This document shows, piece by piece, positions 41,589 to 50,118 of a stretch of DNA of 64,000 bases. A model generated the notes under the pieces. The model worked only from the letters and a program-made list of their open reading frames with translations. It ran no database searches and was not told the origin of the DNA. The position numbers and the translations under genes were made by a program. Source of the DNA: Streptomyces sp. R41 (GTDB lineage Bacteria; Actinomycetota; Actinomycetes; Streptomycetales; Streptomycetaceae); contig NZ_CP163443.1 of assembly GCF_041053055.1 (NCBI RefSeq), forward strand, positions 5,315,001-5,379,000, written 5' to 3'. Position 1 is the stretch's first letter, and each line of letters opens with the position of its first letter.

Positions 41589-41958
41589 GTATGTCCCATT
41601 TTCTTCCCTCGGCGGGCCCGATGCGGGCGGCCGTGGGGCGGCGGCGACTGTGACGCGTGTATCAGTAGTGACCTGTGTCACAAGTGAGGCTTTGCAGGCG
41701 TTGCAGTCCTTTGCGCAAATAGATGCGGGGAGTGATGCCTGCGCATCCGCCGCACCGGCGTTCCAGGTGGTGCATGTGGGAGCGCCGCTCGGTGCGGGAA
41801 CCTTGCGTGAGCTGGCGCGGGCAGACGGGAGTAGCCGGAGCATCGCACTCCGTCAACAAGATCTGCACGGATACTGCACACCTAGGGCGTTGCAAACGTC
41901 ATCACGGGCAGTATGCGTAAATCCGCCTCACCGGCGTTCGCGTGCCGGTCTCGCGCCT
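41589..41958. other. intergenic region with no convincing gene
   Basis: 370 bases between tRNA-Ala and the DUF5324 terminator. Short frames exist on both strands, but none has a ribosome site plus recognisable protein. GC content is lower than around it and it holds words such as TTGCAGGCGTTGCAG and TTGCGCAAATAGATGCG. Nothing further can be supported. Confidence 0.4.
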
Positions 41959-41972
41959 GTTCCACGTGAAAC
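41959..41972. promoter_or_regulatory. near-consensus parS
   Basis: GTTCCACGTGAAAC, one mismatch from parS (position 4, T to C), directly beside the DUF5324 terminator hairpin. Confidence 0.6.
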
Positions 41973-41974
41973 AA

Positions 41975-42016
41975 CGCCGTGGGGCAGGAGACCCTCAAGT
42001 CTCCTGCCCCACGGCG
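41975..42016 (-). terminator. terminator after DUF5324 gene
   Basis: 16-bp perfect arms CGCCGTGGGGCAGGAG / CTCCTGCCCCACGGCG with a 10-base loop, 15 bases past the minus-strand stop. Confidence 0.85.
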
Positions 42017-42031
42017 ATGTTGAGGTCGCGC

Positions 42032-42733
42032 TCAGCGGCGGTCGTCGCGATCCACCGCCTGCTCCTCGGCCTCCTTGGCCTGGACCTCGGGGTCCAAGTC
42101 GGACTGACCGGTGCCGTCGACCGACCTCAGGCGATCGCTCGCCGGAACCTCGGTCGCAGCGGGCGGCTCGACCAGCCAGTCGGGGTTGGCCTGCTTGTCC
42201 CACCACTTCCATGCGGCGAAGGCGCCGGCCGCCAGAATCCCCACAACGGCCAGTCCCTTGGCGAGACGGCCGGCCTTCGCCCGCCGCCGCTGCCTACGGG
42301 CCAGCTTCTGGATCTCCTTCGGCGAGACCTGACCGCGCAGCGCGGCCAGCGCCGCCACACCGCGCGATGCGGCCTCCTCCCGAACGGGCTGGGCCGCGGC
42401 CACCGCCTGCTCGATCCGAGGCTTGGAATAGTCGGCGGCCTGACGAGCCGCCTTGCGCGTACGGACGGCGGCCTCATGGGCAGCCTGATCTACCTTCGGC
42501 GGTACATGGGTACGGGCCTGCTCAAGGCGCGGCGCGAGATGGGCGTCGTACTGCACGCGAGCCTGTTCGGCGGCCTGCGACACTTTCGGCGCGAGCCGTA
42601 CGCGTGCCTCTTGCGCATAGTGCGAGGCCCTGTCCTTGGCCGTGTCGGCGTAAGGCGCCACCACTTCCGCGGCGTGCAGCACGCTGTCCTTCGCCGAGCC
42701 GGTCGCGGCGCGCACGCTGTCGATGCGGGTCAC
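42032..42733 (-). CDS. DUF5324 family membrane protein
   Basis: 233 aa. Residues 1-155 are a long, Ala/Glu/Arg-rich helical region with repeated A-P-x-(V/L)-x-Q-A-x-x-x-A-R-(V/T) units (coiled-coil or apolipoprotein-like). A basic RRQRRRAKAGR patch precedes one membrane helix (about 160-176, KGLAVVGILAAGAFAAWKWW), then a short acidic exported tail. Matches the Streptomyces family DUF5324. Function unknown; ATG start with GGAGGAGG upstream. Confidence 0.82.
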   Translation of the reverse strand: MTRIDSVRAATGSAKDSVLHAAEVVAPYADTAKDRASHYAQEARVRLAPKVSQAAEQARVQYDAHLAPRLEQARTHVPPKVDQAAHEAAVRTRKAARQAADYSKPRIEQAVAAAQPVREEAASRGVAALAALRGQVSPKEIQKLARRQRRRAKAGRLAKGLAVVGILAAGAFAAWKWWDKQANPDWLVEPPAATEVPASDRLRSVDGTGQSDLDPEVQAKEAEEQAVDRDDRR

Positions 42734-43126
42734 GGGTTTTCCTCCTCCTCGGTGGCGTACGTCGGGGGTTCGGGTACCCCCAATGACACACAGTTCACCT
42801 TTCCACCCTTATCCGGATCATGCCCGCCCACGAGGTCCGGGGCATGTGAGGACGGGCATCCGGGTCACGCGTACTGACTACGGGTGACTCCGGAACGAGA
42901 CCCGGTCGGGTGTCGATCACGTGCAATAGCGGATTAATACGGGGCAACGGGAGCTTGTCGTCGACAATGCCACGGATCGACGCGACGCGCCCCCGTCCCG
43001 GGGGGACTCGCCCGGTTTTCTGCAACCGCGACGCACGGATGCTCGCCAAGAGGTTGTGGCCGGGCGACGCGCGGCCAGGTCCGTGCGAGGATCGGGGAGT
43101 CAAAAGAAGGCAACGGAAGGCAGATC
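42734..43126. other. intergenic region between DUF5324 and cyclophilin genes
   Basis: 393 bases between divergent genes, presumably holding both promoters. No RNA gene, repeat or clear -10/-35 pair stands out. Nothing more is visible. Confidence 0.4.
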
Positions 43127-43660
43127 GTGGCTGAGCAGCTTTACGCCACCCTGAAGACCAACCAAGGCGACATCGAAGTCCGGCTTCTGCCGAACCACGC
43201 GCCCAAGACGGTCCGGAACTTCGTCGAACTCGCCAAGGGCGAGCGTGAGTGGGTCAACCCGGAGACGGGTGCGAAGTCCACGGACAAGCTGTACGACGGC
43301 ACGGTCTTCCACCGGGTGATCAGCGGCTTCATGATTCAGGGCGGTGACCCGCTGGGCAACGGCACCGGCGGCCCCGGCTACCAGTTCGAGGACGAGTTCC
43401 ACCCGGACCTCGCCTTCGACAGGCCGTACCTGCTCGCCATGGCCAACGCCGGCCCGGGCACCAATGGCTCACAGTTCTTCATCACCGTCTCCCCGACGGC
43501 CTGGCTGACCCGCAAGCACACCATCTTCGGCGAGGTCACCAACCCGGCAAGCCAGAAGGTCGTGGACGCCATCGCGAGCACCCAGACCAACCCGCGCACC
43601 GACCGCCCGGTCAACGACGTCGTCATCGAGTCGGTGGTCGTCGAGACCCGCGAGAGCTGA
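43127..43660 (+). CDS. peptidyl-prolyl cis-trans isomerase (cyclophilin type)
   Basis: 177-aa cytosolic cyclophilin that speeds proline isomerisation in folding. Catalytic FHRVISGFMIQGGDPLGNGTGGPGYQFEDEF near 61-92, AMANAGPGTNGSQFFITVSPTAWLTRKHTIFGEV near 104-137. No signal peptide. GTG start after GGAAGG. Terminator hairpin follows at 43721-43752. Confidence 0.95.
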   Translation: MAEQLYATLKTNQGDIEVRLLPNHAPKTVRNFVELAKGEREWVNPETGAKSTDKLYDGTVFHRVISGFMIQGGDPLGNGTGGPGYQFEDEFHPDLAFDRPYLLAMANAGPGTNGSQFFITVSPTAWLTRKHTIFGEVTNPASQKVVDAIASTQTNPRTDRPVNDVVIESVVVETRES

Positions 43661-43720
43661 GCCCCCACGGCACGCCAGGGCTCGCACCGACGAGTCCGAA
43701 GGCTCCCAGAGGGAACCAAA

Positions 43721-43752
43721 CGCCCCGTTCATCCGTAAGGATGGACGGGGCG
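43721..43752 (+). terminator. terminator after cyclophilin gene
   Basis: Arms CGCCCCGTTCATCC / GGATGGACGGGGCG (one G-T pair), loop GTAA. No T run, so it depends on stem strength. Confidence 0.75.
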
Positions 43753-43818
43753 GTGCGTTGCGCACACGAACCCGGTGTGCCCGCGCGCGAATCGTCGTAC
43801 GGAGATTGAGGGGACCCC

Positions 43819-44727
43819 ATGGACCAGCCGCCAGGCAGCCCGCAGGGCCCGCGGGATCAGGGACCGCAGGACGCTCGAAGCCTGCCCACCTGCTACCGGC
43901 ACCCGGACCGCGAGACCGGCATCCGCTGCACCCGCTGCGAGCGCCCGATCTGCCCCGAGTGCATGGTCAGCGCGTCCGTCGGCTTCCAGTGCCCCGACTG
44001 CGTGCGCAGTGGTTCCGGCACCGGCCACTCCCCGGCGGCCACCCAGCCCCGCACCCTCGCAGGCGGCACCGTCACCGCGGACCCCAGACTCGTCACCAAG
44101 ATCCTGATCGGCATCAACCTCGCCGTCTACCTGGTCCAACTGTCGGTCGGCGACGCCTTCACCGACCGCTTCGACCTCTTCGGACGCGCGCTGCTCTCCG
44201 GGCAGCTCCAGGGCGTCGCCGAGGGCCAGTGGTACCGAATGCTGACGTCGATGTTCCTGCACGGCAGCTACGTCCACATCCTGTTCAACATGCTCAGCCT
44301 GTGGTGGATCGGCGGCCCCCTGGAGGCCGCCCTCGGCCGCGCCCGCTATCTCACCCTCTACTTCGTCTCGGGCCTCGCGGGCAGCGCGCTCAGCTACCTG
44401 CTCGCCGCGCCCAACCAGCCGTCGCTCGGCGCCTCCGGCGCGATCTTCGGCCTCTTCGGCGCGACCGCCGTCCTCATGCGCCGGCTCAACTACGACATGC
44501 GCCCGGTGATCGCCCTGCTGGTGATCAACCTGATCTTCACCTTCAGCCCCGGATTCAACATCGCCTGGCAGGCGCACGTGGGCGGCCTCATCGGCGGCGT
44601 GCTCGTCGGCTACGCCATGATCCACGCGCCGCGCGAGCGCCGGAACCTCACTCAGTACGGGGTGAGCGCCCTGGTCCTGGTCGCCGTGGTGGTCGCGACG
44701 CTGGTCAGGACCGCTCAGCTCACCTGA
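43819..44727 (+). CDS. rhomboid family intramembrane serine protease
   Basis: 302 aa. A B-box or ribbon-like zinc region at about 18-66 (CYRHPDRETGIRCTRCERPICPECM, then FQCPDCV) precedes the rhomboid core. Core motifs are WYRMLTSMFLHGSYVHILFNMLSLWWIGGPLE, catalytic Ser in SLGASGAIFGLFGA (around 215) and catalytic His in WQAHVGGLIGGVLVG (around 260). Six or so helices. Cleaves membrane proteins within the bilayer; substrates unknown. ATG start. Confidence 0.93.
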   Translation: MDQPPGSPQGPRDQGPQDARSLPTCYRHPDRETGIRCTRCERPICPECMVSASVGFQCPDCVRSGSGTGHSPAATQPRTLAGGTVTADPRLVTKILIGINLAVYLVQLSVGDAFTDRFDLFGRALLSGQLQGVAEGQWYRMLTSMFLHGSYVHILFNMLSLWWIGGPLEAALGRARYLTLYFVSGLAGSALSYLLAAPNQPSLGASGAIFGLFGATAVLMRRLNYDMRPVIALLVINLIFTFSPGFNIAWQAHVGGLIGGVLVGYAMIHAPRERRNLTQYGVSALVLVAVVVATLVRTAQLT

Positions 44728-44773
44728 GGAAGCCCACAGCTCACCTGAGAGAGCGCCCGGCTCACCTGAGGAA
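44716..44773. repeat. three copies of a CTCACCTGAG-centred repeat
   Basis: CTCACCTGAG occurs three times at about 21-22 base spacing, beginning in the last codons of the rhomboid gene and running past its stop. Confidence 0.7.
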
Positions 44774-44779
44774 CCGATG

Positions 44780-44980
44780 TTGTCCACAGATCGTGGCGGA
44801 TCTTGTGCACGCTGTGTGGGAACAGCTGTGCCCCCTGTCGCTGACCCGAGTTTTCCCAGGTCGGACAGGGGGCGAACAGATTTGCGGATCCCGGTAGGTC
44901 AGTCACACCGGCGTCAACCCCGGATGAGTTATCCACAGATCGTCGTTCTTTTTCCACCTGTGGAAAACCGCTGTGGATAA
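44780..44980. promoter_or_regulatory. cluster of DnaA boxes between rhomboid and crgA
   Basis: TTGTCCACA at 44780-44788 and TTATCCACA at 44929-44937 on the plus strand. TTTTCCACC at 44950-44958. On the minus strand TTTTCCACA (44967-44959) and TTATCCACA (44980-44972). Three are perfect to E. coli or Streptomyces consensus. They lie between convergent genes, so promoter control is unlikely. Also within the gap is a 10-bp stem GCCCCCTGTC / GACAGGGGGC (44830-44873), a possible shared terminator. Confidence 0.7.
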
Positions 44981-45051
44981 CTCAGTGGATATCCCTGGGC
45001 AGAGCTACTTCCCGGGGCCTTCCGGGGCTCTTCCCAGGGCCTTCCGAGGCG

Positions 45052-45306
45052 CTACTTCCACTGCGTGGAGACGCCGAACCCCGCCGCGATGAAGCCGAAG
45101 CCGACCACGATGTTCCAGTTGTCCAGGGCGTCGATCGGCAGGGATCCGTCCGTCACATAGAAGACGACGATCCAGGCGAGGCCGATCACGAACATGGCCA
45201 GCATGACCGGTGCGACCCAGCCGCGGCTGGTCAGTTTGATGTTGGTCGCCTGCTTCGCCGGAGGCGGCGTGTAGTCGGCCTTCTTGCGGATACGTGACTT
45301 CGGCAC
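45052..45306 (-). CDS. crgA: cell division protein CrgA
   Basis: 84 aa from GTG 45306 (AGGAGAG upstream). N-terminal basic [14 protein letters not shown], two membrane helices (about 31-52 [22 protein letters not shown] and 63-80 [15 protein letters not shown]) and the end STQWK. CrgA coordinates septum formation with FtsZ and sporulation septation in Streptomyces. Typical length. Confidence 0.94.
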   Translation of the reverse strand: MPKSRIRKKADYTPPPAKQATNIKLTSRGWVAPVMLAMFVIGLAWIVVFYVTDGSLPIDALDNWNIVVGFGFIAAGFGVSTQWK

Positions 45307-45448
45307 GAGGGTCTCTCCTGTCGATGCGCTGCGTGGCCGCGCAGGGAACTGGGGCGGGCTCCGGGGCAGCGTACAAGGGGACACTTAGTGCTCCCCCGGG
45401 CGTCCGTTAGCGTAGTGCTTCCGCGGCGCCGAAGGAGATAAGGGTACG

Positions 45449-46228
45449 TTGAGCAATTCTGCCGACACCCCCGGGACGGGTTCCAGTCCTGCCGGTACGC
45501 GCCGTTTCCGGCCCGTACGCGTGCTTACCGCGGCCGTGTTCGCTCTCGCCGGCCTCATTTTCTTCACCAGCTTCAATACGGCCAAGGGCACCAATATCCG
45601 CACGGACACGTCCTTGCTGAAGCTGTCCGACCTGATCCAGGAGCGCAGCCACAAGAACGCGTCGCTGGACGAGTCCAACGGCGCCCTGCGCGACGACGTC
45701 GACGCCCTCGCCGGGCGCGAGGACGGCAGCAGCAAGGCCGAGGACGCCAAGCTCGCCGCCCTGGAGAAGAACGCCGGCACCCAGAAGCTCAAGGGCAAGG
45801 CCGTCACGGTCACGCTCAACGACGCCCCGCCGAACGCCACGGCCAAGCTGCCCGGCTACCCCGAGCCGCAGCCGGACTACCTGGTCATCCACCAGCAGGA
45901 CCTGCAGGCTGTGGTGAACGCCCTGTGGCAGGGCGGTGCGAAGGGCATCAAGGTGATGGACCAGCGGCTGATCTCCACGAGTGCCGTGCGCTGCGTCGGA
46001 AACACCCTGATCCTTCAGGGCCGGGTCTACTCACCTCCGTACAAGATCACCGCCGTCGGTGACCCGCAGAAGCTCCAGGACGCGCTCGCCGCCTCGAAGG
46101 CGATCCAGAACTACATGGTGTACGTCAACGTCTATGGGCTCGGCTGGAAAGTCGAGGAGGACGGGACGGTGACTCTTCCCGGCTACTCGGGCACAGTGGA
46201 TCTCCACTACGCGAAGCCTGTGGAGTAG
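45449..46228 (+). CDS. DUF881 family membrane protein
   Basis: 259 aa. TTG start at 45449 with GAAGGAG upstream. One N-terminal helix (VRVLTAAVFALAGLIFFTSF, about 23-42), a coiled-coil-like stretch (LSDLIQERSHKNASLDESNGALRDDVDAL) and the DUF881 domain (VTVTLNDAPPNA, DYLVIHQQDLQAVVNALWQGGAKGIKVMDQRL, GNTLILQGRVYSPPYKI). Common upstream of class E sortases and near crgA in actinobacteria. Exported; function unknown. Confidence 0.88.
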   Translation: MSNSADTPGTGSSPAGTRRFRPVRVLTAAVFALAGLIFFTSFNTAKGTNIRTDTSLLKLSDLIQERSHKNASLDESNGALRDDVDALAGREDGSSKAEDAKLAALEKNAGTQKLKGKAVTVTLNDAPPNATAKLPGYPEPQPDYLVIHQQDLQAVVNALWQGGAKGIKVMDQRLISTSAVRCVGNTLILQGRVYSPPYKITAVGDPQKLQDALAASKAIQNYMVYVNVYGLGWKVEEDGTVTLPGYSGTVDLHYAKPVE

Positions 46229-46257
46229 CTGAAGCAGCTGCCGCTGGGGGGGACCTT

Positions 46258-46962
46258 GTGTCGGTGCGAGTGGTCGTCAGGACGATCAGCGAACTGTGCA
46301 TCACCGTCGGCACGCTGATCGTGCTCTTCGTGGTCTACGTGTTGTTCTGGACCGGCGTGAAGGCCGACAGTGCGATGGACCACCAGATCGATGTGCTCCA
46401 GAAGCAGTGGTCGAAGGGCTCGGTGGGGCACGCGTCGAAGGCCCCCACGGATGCCTCCGTCACCGAGAGCCCGAAGGCGCCCGGTCCCTACAAGTACGGC
46501 GGGCCCTTCGCGGTGATGTACATCCCGCGGCTTGGTTTCACGTGGAACAAGCCGGTGCTCGAGGGCACCGCCACGAGCGTCCTGAAGAAGGGGCTCGGCC
46601 ACTACAGGGGCACGGCCCAGCTGGGGCAGACGGGGAACTTCGCGGTGGCCGGCCACCGGCGTACGTACGGCGATCCCTTCAAGGACTTTCCGAAGCTGCG
46701 CCGGGGCGACGCGGTGGTGCTGACCGACGGGACGACCTGGTTCACGTACCGGATCGACAAAGGTCCTTACAAAACCGTGCCCTCGGACATTGAGGTGATC
46801 GACCCTGTGCCACGTAAGTCCGGGTACACGCGGCCGGGCCGCTATCTCACGCTGACCACGTGCGACCCGGAGTGGGGACACAGCCACCGACTGATCGTCT
46901 GGGCACACCTTGATTCCACGCAGCCCGTGGAGGCAGGGAAACCCGGGGCTCTACGCCGTTAG
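46258..46962 (+). CDS. class E sortase (first of three)
   Basis: 234 aa, GTG start. N-terminal membrane helix (SELCITVGTLIVLFVVYVLFW, about 11-31) and a sortase beta-barrel. Catalytic His in FAVAGHRRTYGDPF (about 127), Cys in LTLTTCDPEW (about 200) and Arg in SHRLIVWA (about 210). Sortases of this class join LAXTG-type substrates to the wall; no substrate is seen here. A one-mismatch parS (46535-46548) lies in the coding region. Confidence 0.92.
   Translation: MSVRVVVRTISELCITVGTLIVLFVVYVLFWTGVKADSAMDHQIDVLQKQWSKGSVGHASKAPTDASVTESPKAPGPYKYGGPFAVMYIPRLGFTWNKPVLEGTATSVLKKGLGHYRGTAQLGQTGNFAVAGHRRTYGDPFKDFPKLRRGDAVVLTDGTTWFTYRIDKGPYKTVPSDIEVIDPVPRKSGYTRPGRYLTLTTCDPEWGHSHRLIVWAHLDSTQPVEAGKPGALRR
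46535..46548. promoter_or_regulatory. possible parS-like site in sortase gene
   Basis: GTTTCACGTGGAAC, one mismatch (position 11) from parS, read as G-F-T-W-N. May be chance. Confidence 0.4.
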
Positions 46963-47035
46963 TCTGGTGCAGTACGGCATGAGTCCGGTGGTGTGGGATG
47001 TGACTCCGGTGCCGTGATGCGACGGAAGGGACGGC

Positions 47036-47197
47036 ATGTACGGCTGGATCTGGCGGCATCTGCCGGGGAGTGTGTGGGTGAGGGCGCTGATCTCACTCGT
47101 ACTGGTCCTCGCGGTGGTCTACGTGCTCTTCCAGTACGTCTTCCCGTGGGCCGAACCGCTGCTTCCTTTCAACGACGTGACGGTGGACAACCAGTGA
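47036..47197 (+). CDS. 53-aa membrane protein between sortase and pabA
   Basis: ATG 47036 with GGAAGGGACG upstream. Sequence starts MYGWIWRHLPGSVWVRALIS, then one helix LVLVLAVVYVLFQYVFPW, then EPLLPFNDVTVDNQ. Its stop overlaps the pabA GTG start by four bases, strong evidence of translation. The same small protein appears in other Streptomyces at this place as I recall. Function unknown. Confidence 0.8.
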   Translation: MYGWIWRHLPGSVWVRALISLVLVLAVVYVLFQYVFPWAEPLLPFNDVTVDNQ

Positions 47198-47832
47198 GCG
47201 CGCGCATTCTCGTCGTGGACAACTACGACAGTTTCGTCTTCAACCTGGTCCAGTACCTGTACCAGTTGGGCGCCGAGTGCGAGGTGCTGCGCAACGACGA
47301 GGTGTCGACGGCGCACGCCCAGGACGGCTTCGACGGGGTGCTGCTGTCACCGGGCCCGGGCGCTCCCGAACAGGCCGGGGTCTGCATCGACATGGTCCGG
47401 CACTGCGCCGCGACCGGCGTCCCCGTCTTCGGTGTCTGTCTCGGCATGCAGTCGATGCAGGTGGCGTACGGCGGTGTGGTGGACCGCGCGCCCGAGTTGC
47501 TGCACGGCAAGACCTCGCTCGTGGAGCACCAGGGCAAGGGCGTCTTCGAGGGGCTGCCGTCGCCCTTCACGGCCACGCGCTACCACTCACTGGCGGCCGA
47601 GCCGGAGACCGTCCCGGACGAGCTGGAGGTCACGGCCCGCACCCATGACGGAATCATCATGGGCCTCAGACACCGCGAACTTCCCGTCGAGGGCGTGCAG
47701 TTCCACCCCGAGTCGGTGCTGACCGAGCACGGCCACCGGATGCTCGCCAACTGGCTGATGGAGTGCGGCGACAAGGTGGCCGTGGCGAGGTCGGCGGGGC
47801 TCGCCCCGGTGGTGGGCAGGGCCACGGCGTGA
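47194..47832 (+). CDS. pabA: aminodeoxychorismate/anthranilate synthase component II (glutamine amidotransferase)
   Basis: 212-aa class I glutamine amidotransferase. ILVVDNYDSFVFNLVQYL start, VLLSPGPGAPEQAG oxyanion strand, nucleophile Cys in VFGVCLGMQSMQVAYGG (about 81) and His/Glu in VEGVQFHPESVLTEHG (about 173). Gives ammonia to a chorismate-using partner for folate or tryptophan. No component I gene is nearby, and it sits inside a sortase operon, as in related genomes. GTG overlaps both neighbours by GTGA junctions. Confidence 0.9.
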   Translation: MSARILVVDNYDSFVFNLVQYLYQLGAECEVLRNDEVSTAHAQDGFDGVLLSPGPGAPEQAGVCIDMVRHCAATGVPVFGVCLGMQSMQVAYGGVVDRAPELLHGKTSLVEHQGKGVFEGLPSPFTATRYHSLAAEPETVPDELEVTARTHDGIIMGLRHRELPVEGVQFHPESVLTEHGHRMLANWLMECGDKVAVARSAGLAPVVGRATA

Positions 47833-49193
47833 CCGCGCTGCGCCCCGAGCGCGACAGCTCCCCCTACGGCGGCGAGGCCGCGTACGGGGGCGCAGACGCG
47901 TTCGAGGGTGCGGGCGCCTTGGAGGGCACCGGTGCTTTCGAGGCGGCGGTCGAGCGGCTCGCGGACCCCCTGACGGATCCGCTGCCCGGGCAGCGGCCGA
48001 CGGGTCGGCAGGAGGAGTGGTACGACCCGGAGGGGTACGCGCGCGACTGGTACGCGGGGCAGGACCTTGCGCAGCCGCAGCCGCAGCCGCAGCCGCAGCC
48101 GCAGGTGCAGGTGCGTCAGGTGCAGCAGCCGCTGCAGCCGTCTCCGCCGTCGTACGAGGAGACGTACTCCCCGCCGTACGAGGAGCCGGTGGCGGTCCCG
48201 TACGAGGAGCCGGTCGTCGCTCCCTACGAGGAACCCGGCGTCGTGCCGTTGCCGTTGGACGACGAGACGGTGGCGCTGCGGATCTCGGAAGCGCCCCGCA
48301 TAGCCGGGAGTACCGCGGGCGCGGCCGGGAGTGCGGCAGGGAGCGGGTCCACGCCCGAGCCAGGGGGCCGCGCGGCGCGGCGAAAGGCGGCACGGCGTAA
48401 TGGGCGGCGTGGGGGCGCTCAGGAGCCCCAGGAGTCGCAGGCGTCCCAGGAGTCGGCGGAGAAGGCCACTGAGGCGCCTCTCAGCCGTCTGGAGGCCCGG
48501 CGGGCGGCGCGGGCGCGGAAGCCCAGCGCGGGCGTCATCGTGAGCCGGGCGATCGGCGAGGTGTTCATCACCACCGGCGTGGTGATGCTGCTGTTCGTGA
48601 CCTACCAGTTGTGGTGGTCGAACGTGCGGGCGCATCAACAGGCCGGCAGCGCCGCGCACCACCTCCAGCAGGACTGGGCGAACGGCAAGCGGAATCCGGG
48701 GACCTTCGCGCCCGGGCAGGGGTTCGCCATTCTGCACATCCCGAAGCTGGACGTGGTCGCGCCGATCGCGGAGGGCACGAGCAAGACGAAGGTGCTCGAC
48801 CGCGGGATGGTGGGCCACTACGGCGAGGGCGCCACCAAGACCGCGATGCCGGATGCCAAGACGGGCAACTTCGGGCTCGCGGGGCATCGCAACACGCACG
48901 GCGAGCCGTTCCGGTACATCAACCGGCTCAAGCCGGGCGACGAGATCGTGGTCGAGACGCAGGACGACTACTACGTCTACGAGATGGCGTCGATCCTGCC
49001 GGTGACGAGTCCGAGCAACACGAGCGTGCTCGATCCGATCCCCAAGGGCTCGACTTTCACCAAGCCGGGCCGCTACATCACACTGACCACCTGCACGCCG
49101 GAATTCACCAGCAAGTACCGGATGATCGTCTGGGGCAAGATGGTCGAGGACCGGCCGCGCAGCAAGGGCAAGCCGGACGCGCTTGTCAACTGA
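47829..49193 (+). CDS. class E sortase with long cytoplasmic extension
   Basis: 454 aa from GTG 47829, overlapping the pabA stop. Residues 1-225 are disordered, with (P-Q)n near 80-90, then E-E-P-V-x-x-P-Y repeats and A/R-rich stretches. A membrane helix follows (about 240-260, GEVFITTGVVMLLFVTYQLWW). The sortase domain has His in FGLAGHRNTHGEPF, Cys in ITLTTCTPEF and Arg in SKYRMIVWG. The extension triples the N-terminal length against the neighbouring sortases. Confidence 0.92.
   Translation: MTALRPERDSSPYGGEAAYGGADAFEGAGALEGTGAFEAAVERLADPLTDPLPGQRPTGRQEEWYDPEGYARDWYAGQDLAQPQPQPQPQPQVQVRQVQQPLQPSPPSYEETYSPPYEEPVAVPYEEPVVAPYEEPGVVPLPLDDETVALRISEAPRIAGSTAGAAGSAAGSGSTPEPGGRAARRKAARRNGRRGGAQEPQESQASQESAEKATEAPLSRLEARRAARARKPSAGVIVSRAIGEVFITTGVVMLLFVTYQLWWSNVRAHQQAGSAAHHLQQDWANGKRNPGTFAPGQGFAILHIPKLDVVAPIAEGTSKTKVLDRGMVGHYGEGATKTAMPDAKTGNFGLAGHRNTHGEPFRYINRLKPGDEIVVETQDDYYVYEMASILPVTSPSNTSVLDPIPKGSTFTKPGRYITLTTCTPEFTSKYRMIVWGKMVEDRPRSKGKPDALVN
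48070..48130. repeat. CAGCCG hexamer tract in the sortase extension
   Basis: Tandem CAGCCG units encode (Gln-Pro)n and continue into CAGGTG units; probably prone to slippage length changes. Confidence 0.75.
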
Positions 49194-49273
49194 GAGCACG
49201 ACAGCACGTCGTCGGCTGAGAGCACGACGGCACGTGAGACAACCTGAGACAGACCAGACGGGGCAGATGCACA

Positions 49274-50032
49274 GTGGCAGCGAGGACCGACCACGACGAG
49301 CGCGCCGGATTCGGGGCCGGGGCTGAATCGGCTGCGCCCGCACCGCGCCGCCGCGGCTCCGGCCGCATCGCGATGGCGGTCAGCGTCTTCGGTGAACTCC
49401 TCATCACCGCGGGTCTGGTGCTCGGCCTGTTCGTCGCCTACTCCCTGTGGTGGACGAACGTCGTCGCGGACCGCGAGGCGCACAAGCAGGGCGACAAGGT
49501 CCGCGACAACTGGGCGCAGGACAGGGGCGGCCCGGGGGCGCTGGACACCAAGGCCGGCATCGGCTTCCTGCATGTCCCGGCGATGAAGAACGGCGAGGTG
49601 CTCGTGGAGAAGGGCACGTCGACCAAGGTCCTCAACAACGGCGTCGCCGGCTACTACACGGACCCCGTCAAGGCGGCCCTGCCGATGACCGGCAAGGACG
49701 GCAACTTCACCCTCGCCGCCCACCGCGACGGCCACGGCGCCAAGTTCCACAACATCGACAAGCTCAAAAAGGGCGACCCGATCGTCTTCGAGACCAAGGA
49801 CAAGTGGTACGTCTACAAGGTCTACAACATCCTCCCGGAGACCTCGAAGTACAACGTCAAGGTCCTCCAGCAGGTCCCCAAACAGTCCGGCAAGAAGAAG
49901 CCCGGCCACTACATCACCTTGACGACCTGCACGCCCGTCTACACCTCCCGCTACCGGTATGTGGTGTGGGGCGAACTGGAACGCGTGGACAAGGTGGACA
50001 GCGACCGGACTCCGCCGAAGGAACTGCGTTAG
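49274..50032 (+). CDS. class E sortase (third of three)
   Basis: 252 aa, GTG start. Short cytoplasmic part with APAPRRRGSGR, membrane helix (about 37-57, VFGELLITAGLVLGLFVAYSLWW), then sortase domain: GIGFLHVPAMKNG, His in FTLAAHRDGHGAKF, Cys in ITLTTCTPVY and Arg in SRYRYVVWG. The 3' end (VDKVDSDRTPPKELR) has a decayed copy at about 51478-51525. Ends the sortase operon; terminator at 50066-50103. Confidence 0.92.
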   Translation: MAARTDHDERAGFGAGAESAAPAPRRRGSGRIAMAVSVFGELLITAGLVLGLFVAYSLWWTNVVADREAHKQGDKVRDNWAQDRGGPGALDTKAGIGFLHVPAMKNGEVLVEKGTSTKVLNNGVAGYYTDPVKAALPMTGKDGNFTLAAHRDGHGAKFHNIDKLKKGDPIVFETKDKWYVYKVYNILPETSKYNVKVLQQVPKQSGKKKPGHYITLTTCTPVYTSRYRYVVWGELERVDKVDSDRTPPKELR

Positions 50033-50065
50033 CGGTACGTCTTGTCACGCCTAAGGTGAGTGGGA

Positions 50066-50103
50066 CCCGAAGCCGCAACCAATCCTTGCGGCTTCGGGCC
50101 TTT
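50066..50103. terminator. terminator between sortase operon and restriction-like gene
   Basis: 13-bp perfect arms CCCGAAGCCGCAA / TTGCGGCTTCGGG, loop CCAATCC, then CCTTTCC. Lies between convergent genes. Confidence 0.85.
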
Positions 50104-50118
50104 CCACGCCAGGTGTGG

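Noticed and set aside
41662..41895. Small minus-strand frame with a C-x-x-C motif near tRNA-Ala
   Set aside because: No ribosome site, no known family and no conserved-looking protein; kept only as an intergenic note.
41587..42786. Long open frame on the plus strand after tRNA-Ala
   Set aside because: It reads antisense through the DUF5324 gene, is Pro/Arg-rich as high-GC shadows are, and has no ribosome site.
44777..44980. Short frame after the rhomboid gene as a small protein
   Set aside because: Covers the DnaA-box cluster and a hairpin; no ribosome site or hydrophobic pattern.
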